64,000 nucleotides of DNA from Alloalcanivorax marinus. GTDB lineage: Bacteria; Pseudomonadota; Gammaproteobacteria; Pseudomonadales; Alcanivoracaceae. The position numbers and the translations under genes were made by a program. Under the pieces are notes generated by a model that had not been told where the DNA came from, did not search any database, and was given only the letters and a program-made list of their open reading frames with translations. The stretch is from NCBI RefSeq assembly GCF_016906305.1, contig NZ_JADDOL010000014.1, positions 1 through 64,000 of the forward strand, given 5' to 3'. Positions 1-11,300 of this stretch are shown here, one piece after another (positions within the stretch are counted from its first letter, which is position 1; each line of letters opens with the position of its first letter).

Positions 1-88
1 CGTTCGAAAGGGAGCCTACAGGGACGTACTCGCGGCGTTCCCGGAAGGGCGTCGCCCAGAGCCGCGCCCCCGCTGGAGAGAACCGAGC

Positions 89-126
89 AAAAAAAGCCCC
101 CCGGGCGGACACCGGGATCGCCGGTG
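89..126 (-). terminator. Possible intrinsic terminator after tctA
   Basis: Read on the minus strand, a GC-rich stem (CACCGG/CCGGTG, 110-126) and an overlapping CCCGG/CCGGG stem are followed by a run of seven T (89-95). It lies just past the tctA stop and would end the nicC-to-tctA transcript. The T run is separated from the second stem by a few G/C bases, so the structure is imperfect. Bases 1-88 hold no gene I can recognise. Confidence 0.4.
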
Positions 127-160
127 GCCACGCGGAGGGCAGCTTTGAGGTAACGGGTAA

Positions 161-1672
161 TTACCGGTAGGTACGACGCAGATCGTTGCGGAGACGTACG
201 AACCAAGGCGCCAGCAACGGCAGAAGAATCGCCGCCGCGGACATCAACAACAGCGTGAGCGCGATCGGGCTGTTGATAAAAATCTCCCAGGAACCCCGTC
301 CCAGGATCAGGCTGCGCCGCAGGTTTTCCTCCAGCAAGGGCCCGAGGATCAACCCGAACGCCAGCGGCGCCGCCGGCAAGCGCAGCAAATTGAGCAGATA
401 ACCGATCACACCGAACGCCAGCATGATGTAGACGTCGTCCATGGTATTGCGGATGGCGAAGGAACCCACCACGCACAGCACCGCGATCACCACCATCAGG
501 ATGTGGGACGGGATGCGCGTGACCCAGGCCACCCAGCGCATCAGCAGCAGACCCACGATCAGCGTCAGGATCAGCGCCAGGAAGAACGACGAGTACACCC
601 CGGACACGAACTCCGGGTTGTTGGCGAACAGGCCCGGGCCCGGCCGCAGGCCGTGGATCAGCAGCGAGCCCATCAGCACGGCGGTGATGGCGTCGCCGGG
701 GATACCCAGGGTCATCATCGGAATCAGGGTGCCGCCAATGCTGGAACTGTTGGCGGATTCCGGCGCCACCACGCCTTCACTGACGCCGGTGCCGAACTTG
801 TCCGGGCGCTTGGAGAAACGCATTTCCTGGGCATAGGCGATGGCCACGGCGATGGCGGAACCGGCGGCGGGAATGGCCCCCACGCCGGCGCCGATCAGGG
901 AGCCGCGCAGCATGGTTTTCCAGTGCGACAGTAGCTCCTTCATCGGCGGCCAGACCTTGCCGATGGCGGGCATCACGCTTTTGCCGGAAGAGCGGCCGGC
1001 GGCGCCCACGTTCTTGAGCACCTCGGCGAAACCGAACAGGCCCACGCACAGCGGCACCAGTTCGATGCCGCCCTGCAGGGCGGTGCTGTCGAAGGTAAAG
1101 CGTGGAATGTCGGTGAGCTTGTCGAAGCCGACCATGCCGCACAGCAGGCCGAGACCGCCCACCATCATGCCGCGGATGGTGGAGCCGGGAGAGGCGTAGG
1201 CCAGCAGCACCAGACCGAACACCGCCACCGCGGTGAATTCCGGACTGCGGAATTCCATGGCGGCGGCGGCCAGCAGCGGCGCCACCAGCACCAGCGCCAC
1301 CAGGCCGATCAGCCCGCCCAGGGTGGACGACACCAGGGCGTAGGTCAGCGCCTGCCCGGCGCGCCCGGAACGGGCCATGGGATAGCCGTCCAGCTGGGTG
1401 ACGATGGAGCCCGGCGTGCCGGGAATATTGATCAGAATGGCGGTGACGGAACCGCCATAGACACTGGCGACGAACACGGTGAGCAGAAACAGGATCGCCA
1501 GGTGCGGGTCCATGCCGAAGCTGATGGGCAGCAGAATCGCCAGCGCCATGGTGGAGCTGACGCCGGGCATGGCGCCGAGAAGAATGCCGAGCAAGGTCCC
1601 GATGACCGCGAGCACCAGCCCCCAGGGAGAGAGCAGGGTGGTGCCGAGCGCGGCAAGAAAATCGGTCAGCAT
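161..1672 (-). CDS. tctA: Tripartite tricarboxylate transporter, large membrane subunit TctA
   Basis: Large integral membrane subunit (503 aa, usual length for the family) of a TctCBA-type secondary uptake system. It is hydrophobic throughout, with the family's two glycine/proline-rich repeats: NIPGTPGS around residue 85 and LIPMMTLGIPGD around residue 320. The ATG at 1672 follows a GAGG ribosome site 11 bases downstream of tctB. It is the last gene of the minus-strand nicC-nicD-nicE-nicF-tctC-tctB-tctA run, so I infer the system imports nicotinate, hydroxynicotinate or another carboxylate of the same pathway. The substrate cannot be read from sequence. Confidence 0.93.
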   Translation of the reverse strand: MLTDFLAALGTTLLSPWGLVLAVIGTLLGILLGAMPGVSSTMALAILLPISFGMDPHLAILFLLTVFVASVYGGSVTAILINIPGTPGSIVTQLDGYPMARSGRAGQALTYALVSSTLGGLIGLVALVLVAPLLAAAAMEFRSPEFTAVAVFGLVLLAYASPGSTIRGMMVGGLGLLCGMVGFDKLTDIPRFTFDSTALQGGIELVPLCVGLFGFAEVLKNVGAAGRSSGKSVMPAIGKVWPPMKELLSHWKTMLRGSLIGAGVGAIPAAGSAIAVAIAYAQEMRFSKRPDKFGTGVSEGVVAPESANSSSIGGTLIPMMTLGIPGDAITAVLMGSLLIHGLRPGPGLFANNPEFVSGVYSSFFLALILTLIVGLLLMRWVAWVTRIPSHILMVVIAVLCVVGSFAIRNTMDDVYIMLAFGVIGYLLNLLRLPAAPLAFGLILGPLLEENLRRSLILGRGSWEIFINSPIALTLLLMSAAAILLPLLAPWFVRLRNDLRRTYR

Positions 1673-1683
1673 GGATTACCTCG

Positions 1684-2208
1684 TCAGGCCAGCGGCACTT
1701 TCAGGATGGAGACGAAAGTGACGTAGAGGAAAAGACACAGCGCCACGCCCAGAACCAGACCGACGAGGGCGGCGCGCAACGGACGACCGGTGCGGCGCCA
1801 GCTCAGCCAGGCGGTCCAGGCGGTGCTGAAGATAAAGGTGGCGGGCAGAAAGCCGATCACGGCCACGCCGCCACCGAGAAGAATCATGCTGACCAACAGA
1901 GCGACGGCGGATCCGTGGTCGCCGCGCTCGATGGAGCGCCCACCGCGCCCCTGGGTGGCCAATCGGTAGAGACCCTTGATCAGGATCAATGCCGTGCCCA
2001 GGGAAAGCAGGCCTAATACCACGACCGGCAGGAAAGCGGCGCCGGGATCCAGGCCGCTGTCGAGACTGGCCATGAGCCGCTTGCCGCTGAGCACCGAGAA
2101 CCAGCCGGCGGCGCAGATGACCCCGAACAGGATCGCGACGCCGAGGTCCACGACCGGGCTCAGAGGCTGGCTTTCCTCTTGACCTTGGGTGTCGGTGGGC
2201 TGAGTCAT
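1684..2208 (-). CDS. tctB: Tripartite tricarboxylate transporter, small membrane subunit TctB
   Basis: 174-aa protein with about four hydrophobic segments after a short polar N-terminus rich in Q, E and S. Size and position between TctC and TctA identify it as the small membrane subunit TctB, a poorly conserved family that partners TctA in the inner membrane. The gene starts 3 bases after the tctC stop and ends 11 bases before tctA, so the three are certainly co-transcribed. No strong Shine-Dalgarno is seen; translational coupling to tctC is likely. Confidence 0.88.
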   Translation of the reverse strand: MTQPTDTQGQEESQPLSPVVDLGVAILFGVICAAGWFSVLSGKRLMASLDSGLDPGAAFLPVVVLGLLSLGTALILIKGLYRLATQGRGGRSIERGDHGSAVALLVSMILLGGGVAVIGFLPATFIFSTAWTAWLSWRRTGRPLRAALVGLVLGVALCLFLYVTFVSILKVPLA

Positions 2209-2211
2209 GAT

Positions 2212-3177
2212 TTATTTTTCGATCAGGTTGGCGTCTTCCAGGATCGCTTTTACTTCCTGGTTGCGCTGTTCAAGGTAGGCACGGGTGCCGGCGGCGTCAC
2301 GGGGCATGATCACCAGGCCCAGTTCGGCGGCTTTCTTCTGGAACTTCTCGTCGCTGAGCAGCTTGTAGAAACCTTCCTCAAGCTTGGCGCGGCGGTCTTC
2401 CGGAACGCCCTTGGGCAGGTACAGCATGTAGAAGTCCTCGGCGATGAAGTCGAAGCCCTGCTCCTTGAAGGTGGGAACGTCCGGCGCGAACGGGTGACGC
2501 TTCTCGGCGGCCACGCCGATGATTTTCACTTTACCGGCCTTGTGCTGTTCGGCCAGCAGCGGAATCGGCAGGGTGGTGGACATGACCTCGCCGGACACCA
2601 GCGCGGAGGCGGTGGGCGCGTAACCCTGGTAGGGCACCTTGGACAGTTTCACGTCGAAGTGGTTTTCGAGCATGGTGGCGGCGATGTAGGAGAAACCGCC
2701 GGGGGAATCGTTGCCGTTGATGATCGAACCGGGCTGCTTCTTGAGCTGCTCGAGATACTGTTTGACGTTTTCGATGCCGGTGTCGTTGGCCACCGCCAGG
2801 GAGGCCGGCTCGGGACCGATGAACACCAGCGGCTCGATGTCCTTCAGCGGCGTGGCGTTCCGGTTCATGTAGCTCTGCGCGATGGCGTGGGTGCCCATCA
2901 TGCCGATGGTGTAGCCGTCCGGATCGGATTGCGCCACGTGACGCACACCGTTGGAACCGGCGGCACCGGTCACGTTGGTGACGATCATGGAAACCGGCAG
3001 ATTTTCCGGCGGGTTTTCGGCCATCAACCGGGCGGACAGATCATAGGCGCCGCCGGCGGGCCAGGGCACCACGATGGTAATGGTATCGTCGGGAAATTCG
3101 GCCAGAGCCTGGCTGGTGAGGGCTCCGCTGAGCAGGACCGCTGCGGCGGCGGTGGCCATTTTTTTAATCATTTTCAT
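2212..3177 (-). CDS. tctC: Tripartite tricarboxylate transporter substrate-binding protein (TctC/Bug family)
   Basis: 321-aa periplasmic binding protein. The start at 3177 (MKMIKK) is chosen over an upstream in-frame Met because it follows a GGGGAAG ribosome site and opens with a signal peptide (KK, then an Ala/Val/Leu core, cleavage near ALAEF). The Bug-family core follows: ITIVVPWPAGGAYD near residue 30, then VTGAAGSNG. Bug proteins capture organic acids for TctAB; Bordetella nic clusters also carry such a gene, which supports a role in pyridine-carboxylate uptake. It lies 14 bases after nicF in the same operon. Confidence 0.92.
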   Translation of the reverse strand: MKMIKKMATAAAAVLLSGALTSQALAEFPDDTITIVVPWPAGGAYDLSARLMAENPPENLPVSMIVTNVTGAAGSNGVRHVAQSDPDGYTIGMMGTHAIAQSYMNRNATPLKDIEPLVFIGPEPASLAVANDTGIENVKQYLEQLKKQPGSIINGNDSPGGFSYIAATMLENHFDVKLSKVPYQGYAPTASALVSGEVMSTTLPIPLLAEQHKAGKVKIIGVAAEKRHPFAPDVPTFKEQGFDFIAEDFYMLYLPKGVPEDRRAKLEEGFYKLLSDEKFQKKAAELGLVIMPRDAAGTRAYLEQRNQEVKAILEDANLIEK

Positions 3178-3191
3178 TGGTTTTCTTCCCC

Positions 3192-3851
3192 TTAGTCTTG
3201 GGTGACTGGTTTCAGGTGAGCGAGGGCTTCGTCGAGGGAAATGACGTCGCCGTACTTGCTGTCGATATCGAACAGATTGGCTTCGTGGGGCGCGGGATGC
3301 CGATCGCCCACGGCTTCGCGCACGACCATCACGCGAAAACCGTGCTGCAGACCGTCCACCGCCGTGGCGCGAATGCAACCACTGGTGGAACAGCCCATCA
3401 CGATCAGGGTATCCACGCCCAACGCCACCAGGGTGGAGGCAAGAGACGTGCCGAAAAACGCGCTGGCGTATTGTTTGGTAATCACCAGCTCGCCGGCCGC
3501 CGGCTCCACCGGTCGACAGAATTCCGCATCGGGGTTGCCGTCCACCATGGCGCTCATCACGGGGGCTTTTTTCACCCAGACGCCGCCGTCCAGCTGGCCT
3601 TCGCCATGGTAACGGATGTTGGTATGTATGATCGGAATACCGCTGTCCCGCGCCGCTTGCAGCAGACGCGGGGCATGGTCCATGGCCTCCACCACGCCGG
3701 GGGCATAGAGCGGCGCGCCGGGACGGGTATAGGCCTGCAGAAAATCCACCGCCAGCAACGCCGGACGCTGGCCGAAGCCAATGCGTGTGCCCCAGACACC
3801 CTGGTAATTGTTCGCCAGGTCGTCCTTCGAATCGTGGTGGTTATCGGCCAT
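3192..3851 (-). CDS. nicF: Maleamate amidohydrolase NicF (isochorismatase-family cysteine hydrolase)
   Basis: 219-aa isochorismatase-fold hydrolase. The triad is visible as Asp36 (LLAVDF), Lys126 (VITKQY) and Cys159 (STSGCIRAT), the last within the typical GCSTSGCIRATAVD stretch. In the nicotinate pathway NicF converts maleamate to maleate and ammonia; neighbours NicC, NicD and NicE make that assignment far better than the related N-carbamoylsarcosine amidase. The start at 3851 has a GGAG site about 8 bases upstream. The enzyme is cytosolic, with no signal peptide. Confidence 0.9.
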   Translation of the reverse strand: MADNHHDSKDDLANNYQGVWGTRIGFGQRPALLAVDFLQAYTRPGAPLYAPGVVEAMDHAPRLLQAARDSGIPIIHTNIRYHGEGQLDGGVWVKKAPVMSAMVDGNPDAEFCRPVEPAAGELVITKQYASAFFGTSLASTLVALGVDTLIVMGCSTSGCIRATAVDGLQHGFRVMVVREAVGDRHPAPHEANLFDIDSKYGDVISLDEALAHLKPVTQD

Positions 3852-3876
3852 GGTGCGGTCTCCTTTAGAACGAACT

Positions 3877-4629
3877 TCAGTAAGCGCCGGACAGCAGGGC
3901 GCCGGCGCCGGGGACGACGGGTTCCAGGTCCAGGGCCTTGAGCATCTGGTAGGTGGTGGCGATGGCGGCGGTGACCACCGGCTTGCCGGTGAGCGCCTCG
4001 ACTTTCGGCACCGCCGCCAGGGACGGCATCTGCACGCAGGCGGACAGTACGATGGCGTCGGCGTCGGAGAAGTCCATGCTGGCGACGATGTCGGGCAGCT
4101 TGGCGGTATCGTGACGGGCCACGTCCAGGTTGTTGGGGATTTCCAGGGCGCGGTATTCCAGCACCTCGGTGCCTTCGCGCTGGATGTAATCCACCACCAT
4201 CTCGGTGAGCGGCTTCATGTACGGCGCCACCACCACGACCTTCTTGGCCCCCAGCACCTTGAGCGCGTCCACCAGGGCGCCGGCGCTGGTCACCACTTCG
4301 GTTTCCTGGCCGTTTTCCTTGGTGCGCTCGCGCAGGCGCTTCTGGGATTCCCGGTGGTAGCCGGGGCCCATGGACATGATCGCCACCAGACAGGCATAGC
4401 CCATCACGTCCACGGCGGCGTCACTGAGTTCCAGGGCGCAGCGGTCGGACTCGCCGTCCATGGCCGCCAGCTCTTCCTTGCTGACGGTCTTCATGCGCAT
4501 GCGGCTGGAGTGGAAGGTAAAGCGCTCCGGGCGGATCAGTTGCCGGGCGGTGAGCATGGCCGGGATCTCGGTCTCCATGGTGATGTTGGAGCTCGGTACG
4601 ATCTGGCCGATTCGATAGGGTCGCGTCAT
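3877..4629 (-). CDS. nicE: Maleate cis-trans isomerase NicE (Asp/Glu racemase superfamily)
   Basis: 250-aa cytosolic enzyme converting maleate to fumarate, the last step before the TCA cycle. The two catalytic cysteines of the family are at Cys80 (GYACLVAIMSMG) and Cys198 (LSACVQMPSL), matching the spacing of the P. putida enzyme. The PSSNITMETEIP motif at residues 12-23 is typical of maleate isomerases. The start is supported by GGAGAG just upstream. It lies 23 bases after nicD and 25 before nicF. Confidence 0.93.
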   Translation of the reverse strand: MTRPYRIGQIVPSSNITMETEIPAMLTARQLIRPERFTFHSSRMRMKTVSKEELAAMDGESDRCALELSDAAVDVMGYACLVAIMSMGPGYHRESQKRLRERTKENGQETEVVTSAGALVDALKVLGAKKVVVVAPYMKPLTEMVVDYIQREGTEVLEYRALEIPNNLDVARHDTAKLPDIVASMDFSDADAIVLSACVQMPSLAAVPKVEALTGKPVVTAAIATTYQMLKALDLEPVVPGAGALLSGAY

Positions 4630-4652
4630 GCTTCTCTCCTTGAGGAGGCGGC

Positions 4653-6695
<2,043 letters not shown>

Positions 6696-6896
6696 CCTCT
6701 TTTTACGATTGCCGCCGTGACCCAGGTCATGTCCGGCGTGGCGGGAGGGTGTAAGGGGATAAGCGACGTTTTTTCGCGCTAAAAAGTAAATTCGTGGGTG
6801 TTTTTCGCGCTTTGCCCGGCCATGGTGCAGACCGGGCCAGCACCGCGCAAAAGCGGTGCATGCACCATATTCAGAGAAAAAACAGGGAAGAGGTAT

Positions 6897-9800
6897 TCAG
6901 CGTTGCCGGCGCCCTTCGGTGAGGGTCAGCACGGTGGCGGTGAGCGCCGGCAGGAAAGTGACGGTGACGATGGCGGTGCCCAGCAGGCCGAACAGCACGA
7001 TGGCGCCCACGCCCCGATACAGTTCGGTGCCTTCGCCGGGCAGCAACACCAGCGGCGCCAGCCCGCACACCGTGGTGATGGTGGTCATGGCGATGGGCCG
7101 CAGGCGCGAGCGCACCGCCTCGCTGACCGACTCCGCCACCGGCCGCCCCTGGCGACGGTTGGTCAGCGCTTCATGGACGATCAGGATCGGGTTGTTGACC
7201 ACCGTGCCCATCAGAATCAGAAAGCCCAGCATGGAGATCATGTCGAACGGCTGGCTGAAGCCGGGCAGACCCAGCCACGGCAGCAGCGCGCCCAGACCAT
7301 TGAGCAGCGCCAGGCCAAGAATGCCGCTGGCGATGCCCACCGGAATGGTGGTCATGATCAGCAGCGGGTAGCCCCAATGGGTGAAGATCGCCACCAGCAG
7401 CAGATAGATCAGCAGCAGCGCCACCACGTAATTGCCGGTGAGGGCGTCGCGGGTGGCGTCCAGCTGGTCGCTGGCGCCGGAAATGTCCACGCTGACCCCG
7501 GCCGGGATCGCGCCTTCCTCGCGGAGCGCGCCGATCACCTGTTCGCGCACCGTGCGCACCCCGGTCTCCAGGGCCACCGAGCGCGGCGGGATAATGTTCA
7601 GGGTCACGGTGCGGCGGCCGTTGACCCGGCGCACGGTGCTGGTGTCCACGGTTTCCACCAGGCTCGCCACGGACGACAGCGGCACCGTGGCGCCTAGCGG
7701 CGTGTGCACCGGCAGCGCCGGCAGTTCCGACAGCGCCGGGTCCACGCCCCGGTGGCTGTAGGCGTAGATGTCCACCTTGTCGTCGCCAAGAAAGAACTCG
7801 TCCAGATAGGCGCCGTCGGTGAGCGCCGCCACGGTGAACCCCAGCTGCTCGGCGCTCAGCCCCAGTTCCTCGGCGCGCTCCCAGTCCGGGCGCACCTCCA
7901 GCAACGGCTGGGCCAGGGACAGGCTGGCCGGCTGGCTCTGGATGCGGGGGCCGTCGAACACCTGGTCGGCGCGCCGGTAGGCGGCCTGGGCCACCTGGAA
8001 CAGGGTGGCCAGATCGTTGCCGGAGATGTCCAGATTGACGCTGCGGGTGCCGCCGTCGTTGCTGGAAATGATCGAGCCCCGGGCGGCGAAGGCGCGCATG
8101 CCCGGGTAGCGCTCGTAGAAGGCGGTGAGGGCGTCCATCAGCGCGTCCATGTGCGCCGGGTCCACCGGTTCGGCGATCACCCGCAGGCCCTGGGTGTCCA
8201 CGTACAGGTTCAGGTAGCGCAGCGGCGGCGCCGGCAGCTCGCCGGCCTCCCAGGCCGCCGGGTCGGCGTCCACCAGGGGCAGAAAGTGCGCCTGCACCTG
8301 CTCGCCGATCTCCGCCATGGCCGCCAGGTTGTAGCCCGGGGGCGCGTTCATGGAAGCGAAGGTCTTGGCTTCCTCGCCCTCCGGCAGATACTCCGCCGGC
8401 GGCGTCAGCAGCACGATCACCAGGGTGCCGCCCAGCAGGGTGGCGCCGATCACCGTGGCCCGCCGGGCGGCGGAGGCGGACAACCAGGCGGACAGGCGGT
8501 GCACCCGGGCCAGCCAGCGGCTGTCCTGGCCCTGATGGTCGAACACGGCGTCGAAATCCAGGCGCGCCGCCAGGGTCGGAATCACCGTCATCGCCACCAG
8601 CATGGACACCAGAATCGAGGCGGACACGGCGATGGCGATGTCGGAATAAAGCTGCCCGGCCTCCTGCTGAATGAACACCACCGGCAGGAACACCAGCACC
8701 GTGGTCAGGGTGGAGGCGAACACCGCCGGCCACACCTTGCGGATGCCCTCCACGGAGGCGCGCAGACGATCCAGGCCCCGGCGCCGTTCGATCTCGATGC
8801 TCTCCAGCACCACGATGGAGTTGTCCAGGGTCATGCCGATGGCGAAGGCCACCCCGGCCAGGGAAATCACATTGATGGTGCGGCCGGCCAGCAACAGTCC
8901 GAGAAAGGCGGCGATGGTGCAGATCGGGATGCCCACCACCCCCAGGGCGGTGACCCGCACCGAGCGCAGGAACAGAAACATCACCAGGGTGGCGAACAGG
9001 GCGCCGATGGCCAGATTGGTCCAGACGTTGGCCACCGAGGCTTCCACATAGCGCACGTCGTCGGAGATCAGCGCCATGCGCAGTCCGGCGGGCTCCAGCA
9101 CCTCCCGGTTGATCAGCGCCACCTGATCGAGCATGGCGTACTTGATGTCGATGACGTTGGAGCCGGTTTCCCGGCGCACCGCCAGGGTGATCACCGGCTC
9201 GCCGTCCACCCGCGACAGGCCGCGCACCGGAAAATGGTCCAGGGCCACCGTGGCCACGTCGCGCAGGCGAATCACGCCGTCACCGCGCCGTGCCAGCACC
9301 AGTTCCTCCAGCTCCGGCACCTGCTCGAAGCGGCCCACGGTGCGCAGCAGGTAGCGGCGCTTGCCGCTGTCCAGCTCGCCGCCGGACACGTCCCGGTTAC
9401 GCTGGCGCAGGGCGTCGCGCACCGTCATCACGGTGAGGCCGCGCTCGGCCAGCCGTTGCGGGTCCAGCAGCACCCGCACCTGGCGTTCGGCGCCGCCGCG
9501 CAACTCCACCTGGGACACCCCGGCCACGCTCTCCATGCGGGTGCGCACCTGGTCGTCGACGAAGTCGCGCATCATGTCCAGGTCCAGATCCTTGGGATTG
9601 CCCGGTTGCGGCGAAACCCGGAAGTACATGAAGGCGTTGGCGGAAAAGGAGGTGGAAAGAATGCGCGGCTGATCCACGTTGTCCGGGTAGTCCGGCACCT
9701 GGCTGAGGGCGTTGTTGACGCGGATCAGGGTCTCGGTGATGTCCACGCCGAACGGGAACTCCAGCTCGATCTCCGCCTCGCCGCTGTAGGCGGTGGCGGT

Positions 9801-10034
9801 GAGCCGGCGCAGGTTGGGCACGTTGCGCAGGTACTCTTCCTGCTCGATCAGGATTTCCTTTTCCACGTCCTGGGGCGTGGCGCCGGGCCAGGTTGTTTGC
9901 ACCGTGATGGTGCGCACTTCCAGGTCGGGAATCATCTGCACGGGAATGCGCAGGGCGGCGAGGATGCCGAGCAGGGTGATGATCAGCACCACCACCGTCA
10001 TCAAGGTGCCATTGCGGACGATCTTCTCGAACAC
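6897..10034 (-). CDS. RND-family efflux permease (AcrB-like)
   Basis: 1045-aa inner-membrane RND pump, the usual length. It opens with a helix and MIPDLEV, followed by a large periplasmic loop with FPFGVDITE. Mid-protein helices carry GVAFAIGMTLDNSIVVLESIE, where the usual Asp-Asp proton relay of AcrB TM4 is Asp-Asn. A second repeat ends with LILMGTVVNNPILIVHEALTNRR. Only 6 bases separate it from the adaptor gene, so they form one operon; no outer-membrane channel gene is nearby, so a shared TolC-type channel is assumed. Its position between two nic blocks suggests export of a pathway compound, but this is inference. Confidence 0.9.
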   Translation of the reverse strand: MFEKIVRNGTLMTVVVLIITLLGILAALRIPVQMIPDLEVRTITVQTTWPGATPQDVEKEILIEQEEYLRNVPNLRRLTATAYSGEAEIELEFPFGVDITETLIRVNNALSQVPDYPDNVDQPRILSTSFSANAFMYFRVSPQPGNPKDLDLDMMRDFVDDQVRTRMESVAGVSQVELRGGAERQVRVLLDPQRLAERGLTVMTVRDALRQRNRDVSGGELDSGKRRYLLRTVGRFEQVPELEELVLARRGDGVIRLRDVATVALDHFPVRGLSRVDGEPVITLAVRRETGSNVIDIKYAMLDQVALINREVLEPAGLRMALISDDVRYVEASVANVWTNLAIGALFATLVMFLFLRSVRVTALGVVGIPICTIAAFLGLLLAGRTINVISLAGVAFAIGMTLDNSIVVLESIEIERRRGLDRLRASVEGIRKVWPAVFASTLTTVLVFLPVVFIQQEAGQLYSDIAIAVSASILVSMLVAMTVIPTLAARLDFDAVFDHQGQDSRWLARVHRLSAWLSASAARRATVIGATLLGGTLVIVLLTPPAEYLPEGEEAKTFASMNAPPGYNLAAMAEIGEQVQAHFLPLVDADPAAWEAGELPAPPLRYLNLYVDTQGLRVIAEPVDPAHMDALMDALTAFYERYPGMRAFAARGSIISSNDGGTRSVNLDISGNDLATLFQVAQAAYRRADQVFDGPRIQSQPASLSLAQPLLEVRPDWERAEELGLSAEQLGFTVAALTDGAYLDEFFLGDDKVDIYAYSHRGVDPALSELPALPVHTPLGATVPLSSVASLVETVDTSTVRRVNGRRTVTLNIIPPRSVALETGVRTVREQVIGALREEGAIPAGVSVDISGASDQLDATRDALTGNYVVALLLIYLLLVAIFTHWGYPLLIMTTIPVGIASGILGLALLNGLGALLPWLGLPGFSQPFDMISMLGFLILMGTVVNNPILIVHEALTNRRQGRPVAESVSEAVRSRLRPIAMTTITTVCGLAPLVLLPGEGTELYRGVGAIVLFGLLGTAIVTVTFLPALTATVLTLTEGRRQR

Positions 10035-10040
10035 CGGCGC

Positions 10041-11126
10041 TTACTCTTGGTCGTCCACGGGGGCCAGCTCGCGGCCGTCGCGCAGGCTTTCATTGCCGCG
10101 CACCACCACCCGGTCCCCGGCGTTCAGGCCTTCCAGCACGGTGACCAGATCGTCCAGGCCGCCGCCCACCCGCACCCGCTGCTCGCGGGCCAGCAGGGCG
10201 CCGTCGCGGGGTTCCGCCAGCCACACCGTGACGCGGCCGTCCGGGTAGCGCACCAGCGCGTCCCGGGGCACCGCCAGGCTGGCCCGCTCGCCGGGCAGCG
10301 TCAGGGTGGCGCGGGCGGACATGCCCGGCGTCATCGGCGGCGGGTCCGGCAGGCGGGCGCGCAGCACGAAGGTGCGGGCGCCCGGGTCGCTCACCGGCAC
10401 CACAGCGGTGATTTCCGCCGCCCGGGCGGGCCCGGCGTCGCCGCCCAGGCTGACCCGCAGGCCGGCGTCCTCGCCGAGGCGGGGGAAGTATTCCTGGGGC
10501 ACCGCGAAATCCAGCCGCAGGCGGTCCAGGTTGACCAGCTCCAGCACCGCTCTGCCCGGCGTCACCCATTCGCCCACCTCGGTGAGCTTCTGGCTGATCA
10601 CGCCGTCGAAGGGGGCGTTCAGGGTGTGGCGGCGGAGCAGGGCGGCCTGTCGTTGCTGCTCGGCGCGGGCGGCGGCCAGGGCGGCCTCGGCCATGCTCAC
10701 CTCGGACTCCAGGCCGCGCACCTCGCTGGCGGCGATACTGCGGCGTGCCACCAGGGTGCTGGCTTCCTGCAGCCGCCGGCGGGCATCGTCGCGGCCGGCG
10801 CGGGCCTCCTCGGCGGCGGCCCGGGCGCTGTCCAGGGCCAGCCGGTTCAGTTCCGGGTCCAGTTCCAGCAGCAGATCGCCGGCGCTGACCCGGTCGCCCA
10901 GGTCCACGGTCAGGCGGGTGACCTGGCCGGCCACGGCGGTGGAGAGCAGGGCGGTCCGGTCGGCGGTGACGGTGCCGGTGAGCGGCAGCCGCTCTTCCAG
11001 GTGACGGGCCTCCACGGTGGCCAGCCGCACCGGCTCCGCCGCCCCGGCCGGCGACCCGGCGAGCAGCGCCAACAGCAGCACTGGCAGCAGGGCCCGGCGG
11101 CCCGCCGGCGTTGATTGCAATGGCAT
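10041..11126 (-). CDS. RND efflux periplasmic adaptor (membrane fusion protein)
   Basis: 361-aa adaptor of the HlyD/AcrA family. An N-terminal signal sequence (ALLPVLLLALLAGSPAGAAE) is followed by the first lipoyl half (LTGTVTADRTALLSTAVAGQV). Then come a helical hairpin with Ala/Arg/Glu-rich heptads (about 85-165), the second lipoyl half (NAPFDGVISQKLTEVGEWV), and beta-barrel and membrane-proximal domains. It bridges the RND permease encoded next to the outer-membrane channel. No lipobox cysteine is seen, so it is probably anchored by protein contacts only. Confidence 0.9.
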   Translation of the reverse strand: MPLQSTPAGRRALLPVLLLALLAGSPAGAAEPVRLATVEARHLEERLPLTGTVTADRTALLSTAVAGQVTRLTVDLGDRVSAGDLLLELDPELNRLALDSARAAAEEARAGRDDARRRLQEASTLVARRSIAASEVRGLESEVSMAEAALAAARAEQQRQAALLRRHTLNAPFDGVISQKLTEVGEWVTPGRAVLELVNLDRLRLDFAVPQEYFPRLGEDAGLRVSLGGDAGPARAAEITAVVPVSDPGARTFVLRARLPDPPPMTPGMSARATLTLPGERASLAVPRDALVRYPDGRVTVWLAEPRDGALLAREQRVRVGGGLDDLVTVLEGLNAGDRVVVRGNESLRDGRELAPVDDQE

Positions 11127-11247
11127 CCAGATCCCCTGACCCCTCCGATGGCGGTCCCGAGGCCGGCCGGTGGAGCGGCAAACAGCAATGATTGCGTTTA
11201 TCGATGGCCGTCGGATTAGGCCAAGCGGGGGCGGTCGAATCCAGCAA

Positions 11248-11267
11248 GCCGGTTGCCGGGAACCGGC
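11248..11267. repeat. Inverted repeat between pump and mocA genes
   Basis: GCCGGTT (11248-11254) and AACCGGC (11261-11267) form a perfect 7-bp stem in the 174-base gap between the two minus-strand operons. No T run follows on the minus strand, so a factor-independent terminator for mocA is doubtful. The rest of the gap (11127-11300) must hold the pump promoter, but no clear -35/-10 pair stands out. Confidence 0.35.
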
Positions 11268-11300
11268 AGCCGGAACGAGAAATCAGATTAAAAAGGAGAG

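Noticed and set aside
7704-11114. 1136-codon open frame antisense to the RND genes
   Set aside because: Low-complexity Gln/Gly/His translation, fully overlapped by the clear permease and adaptor genes.
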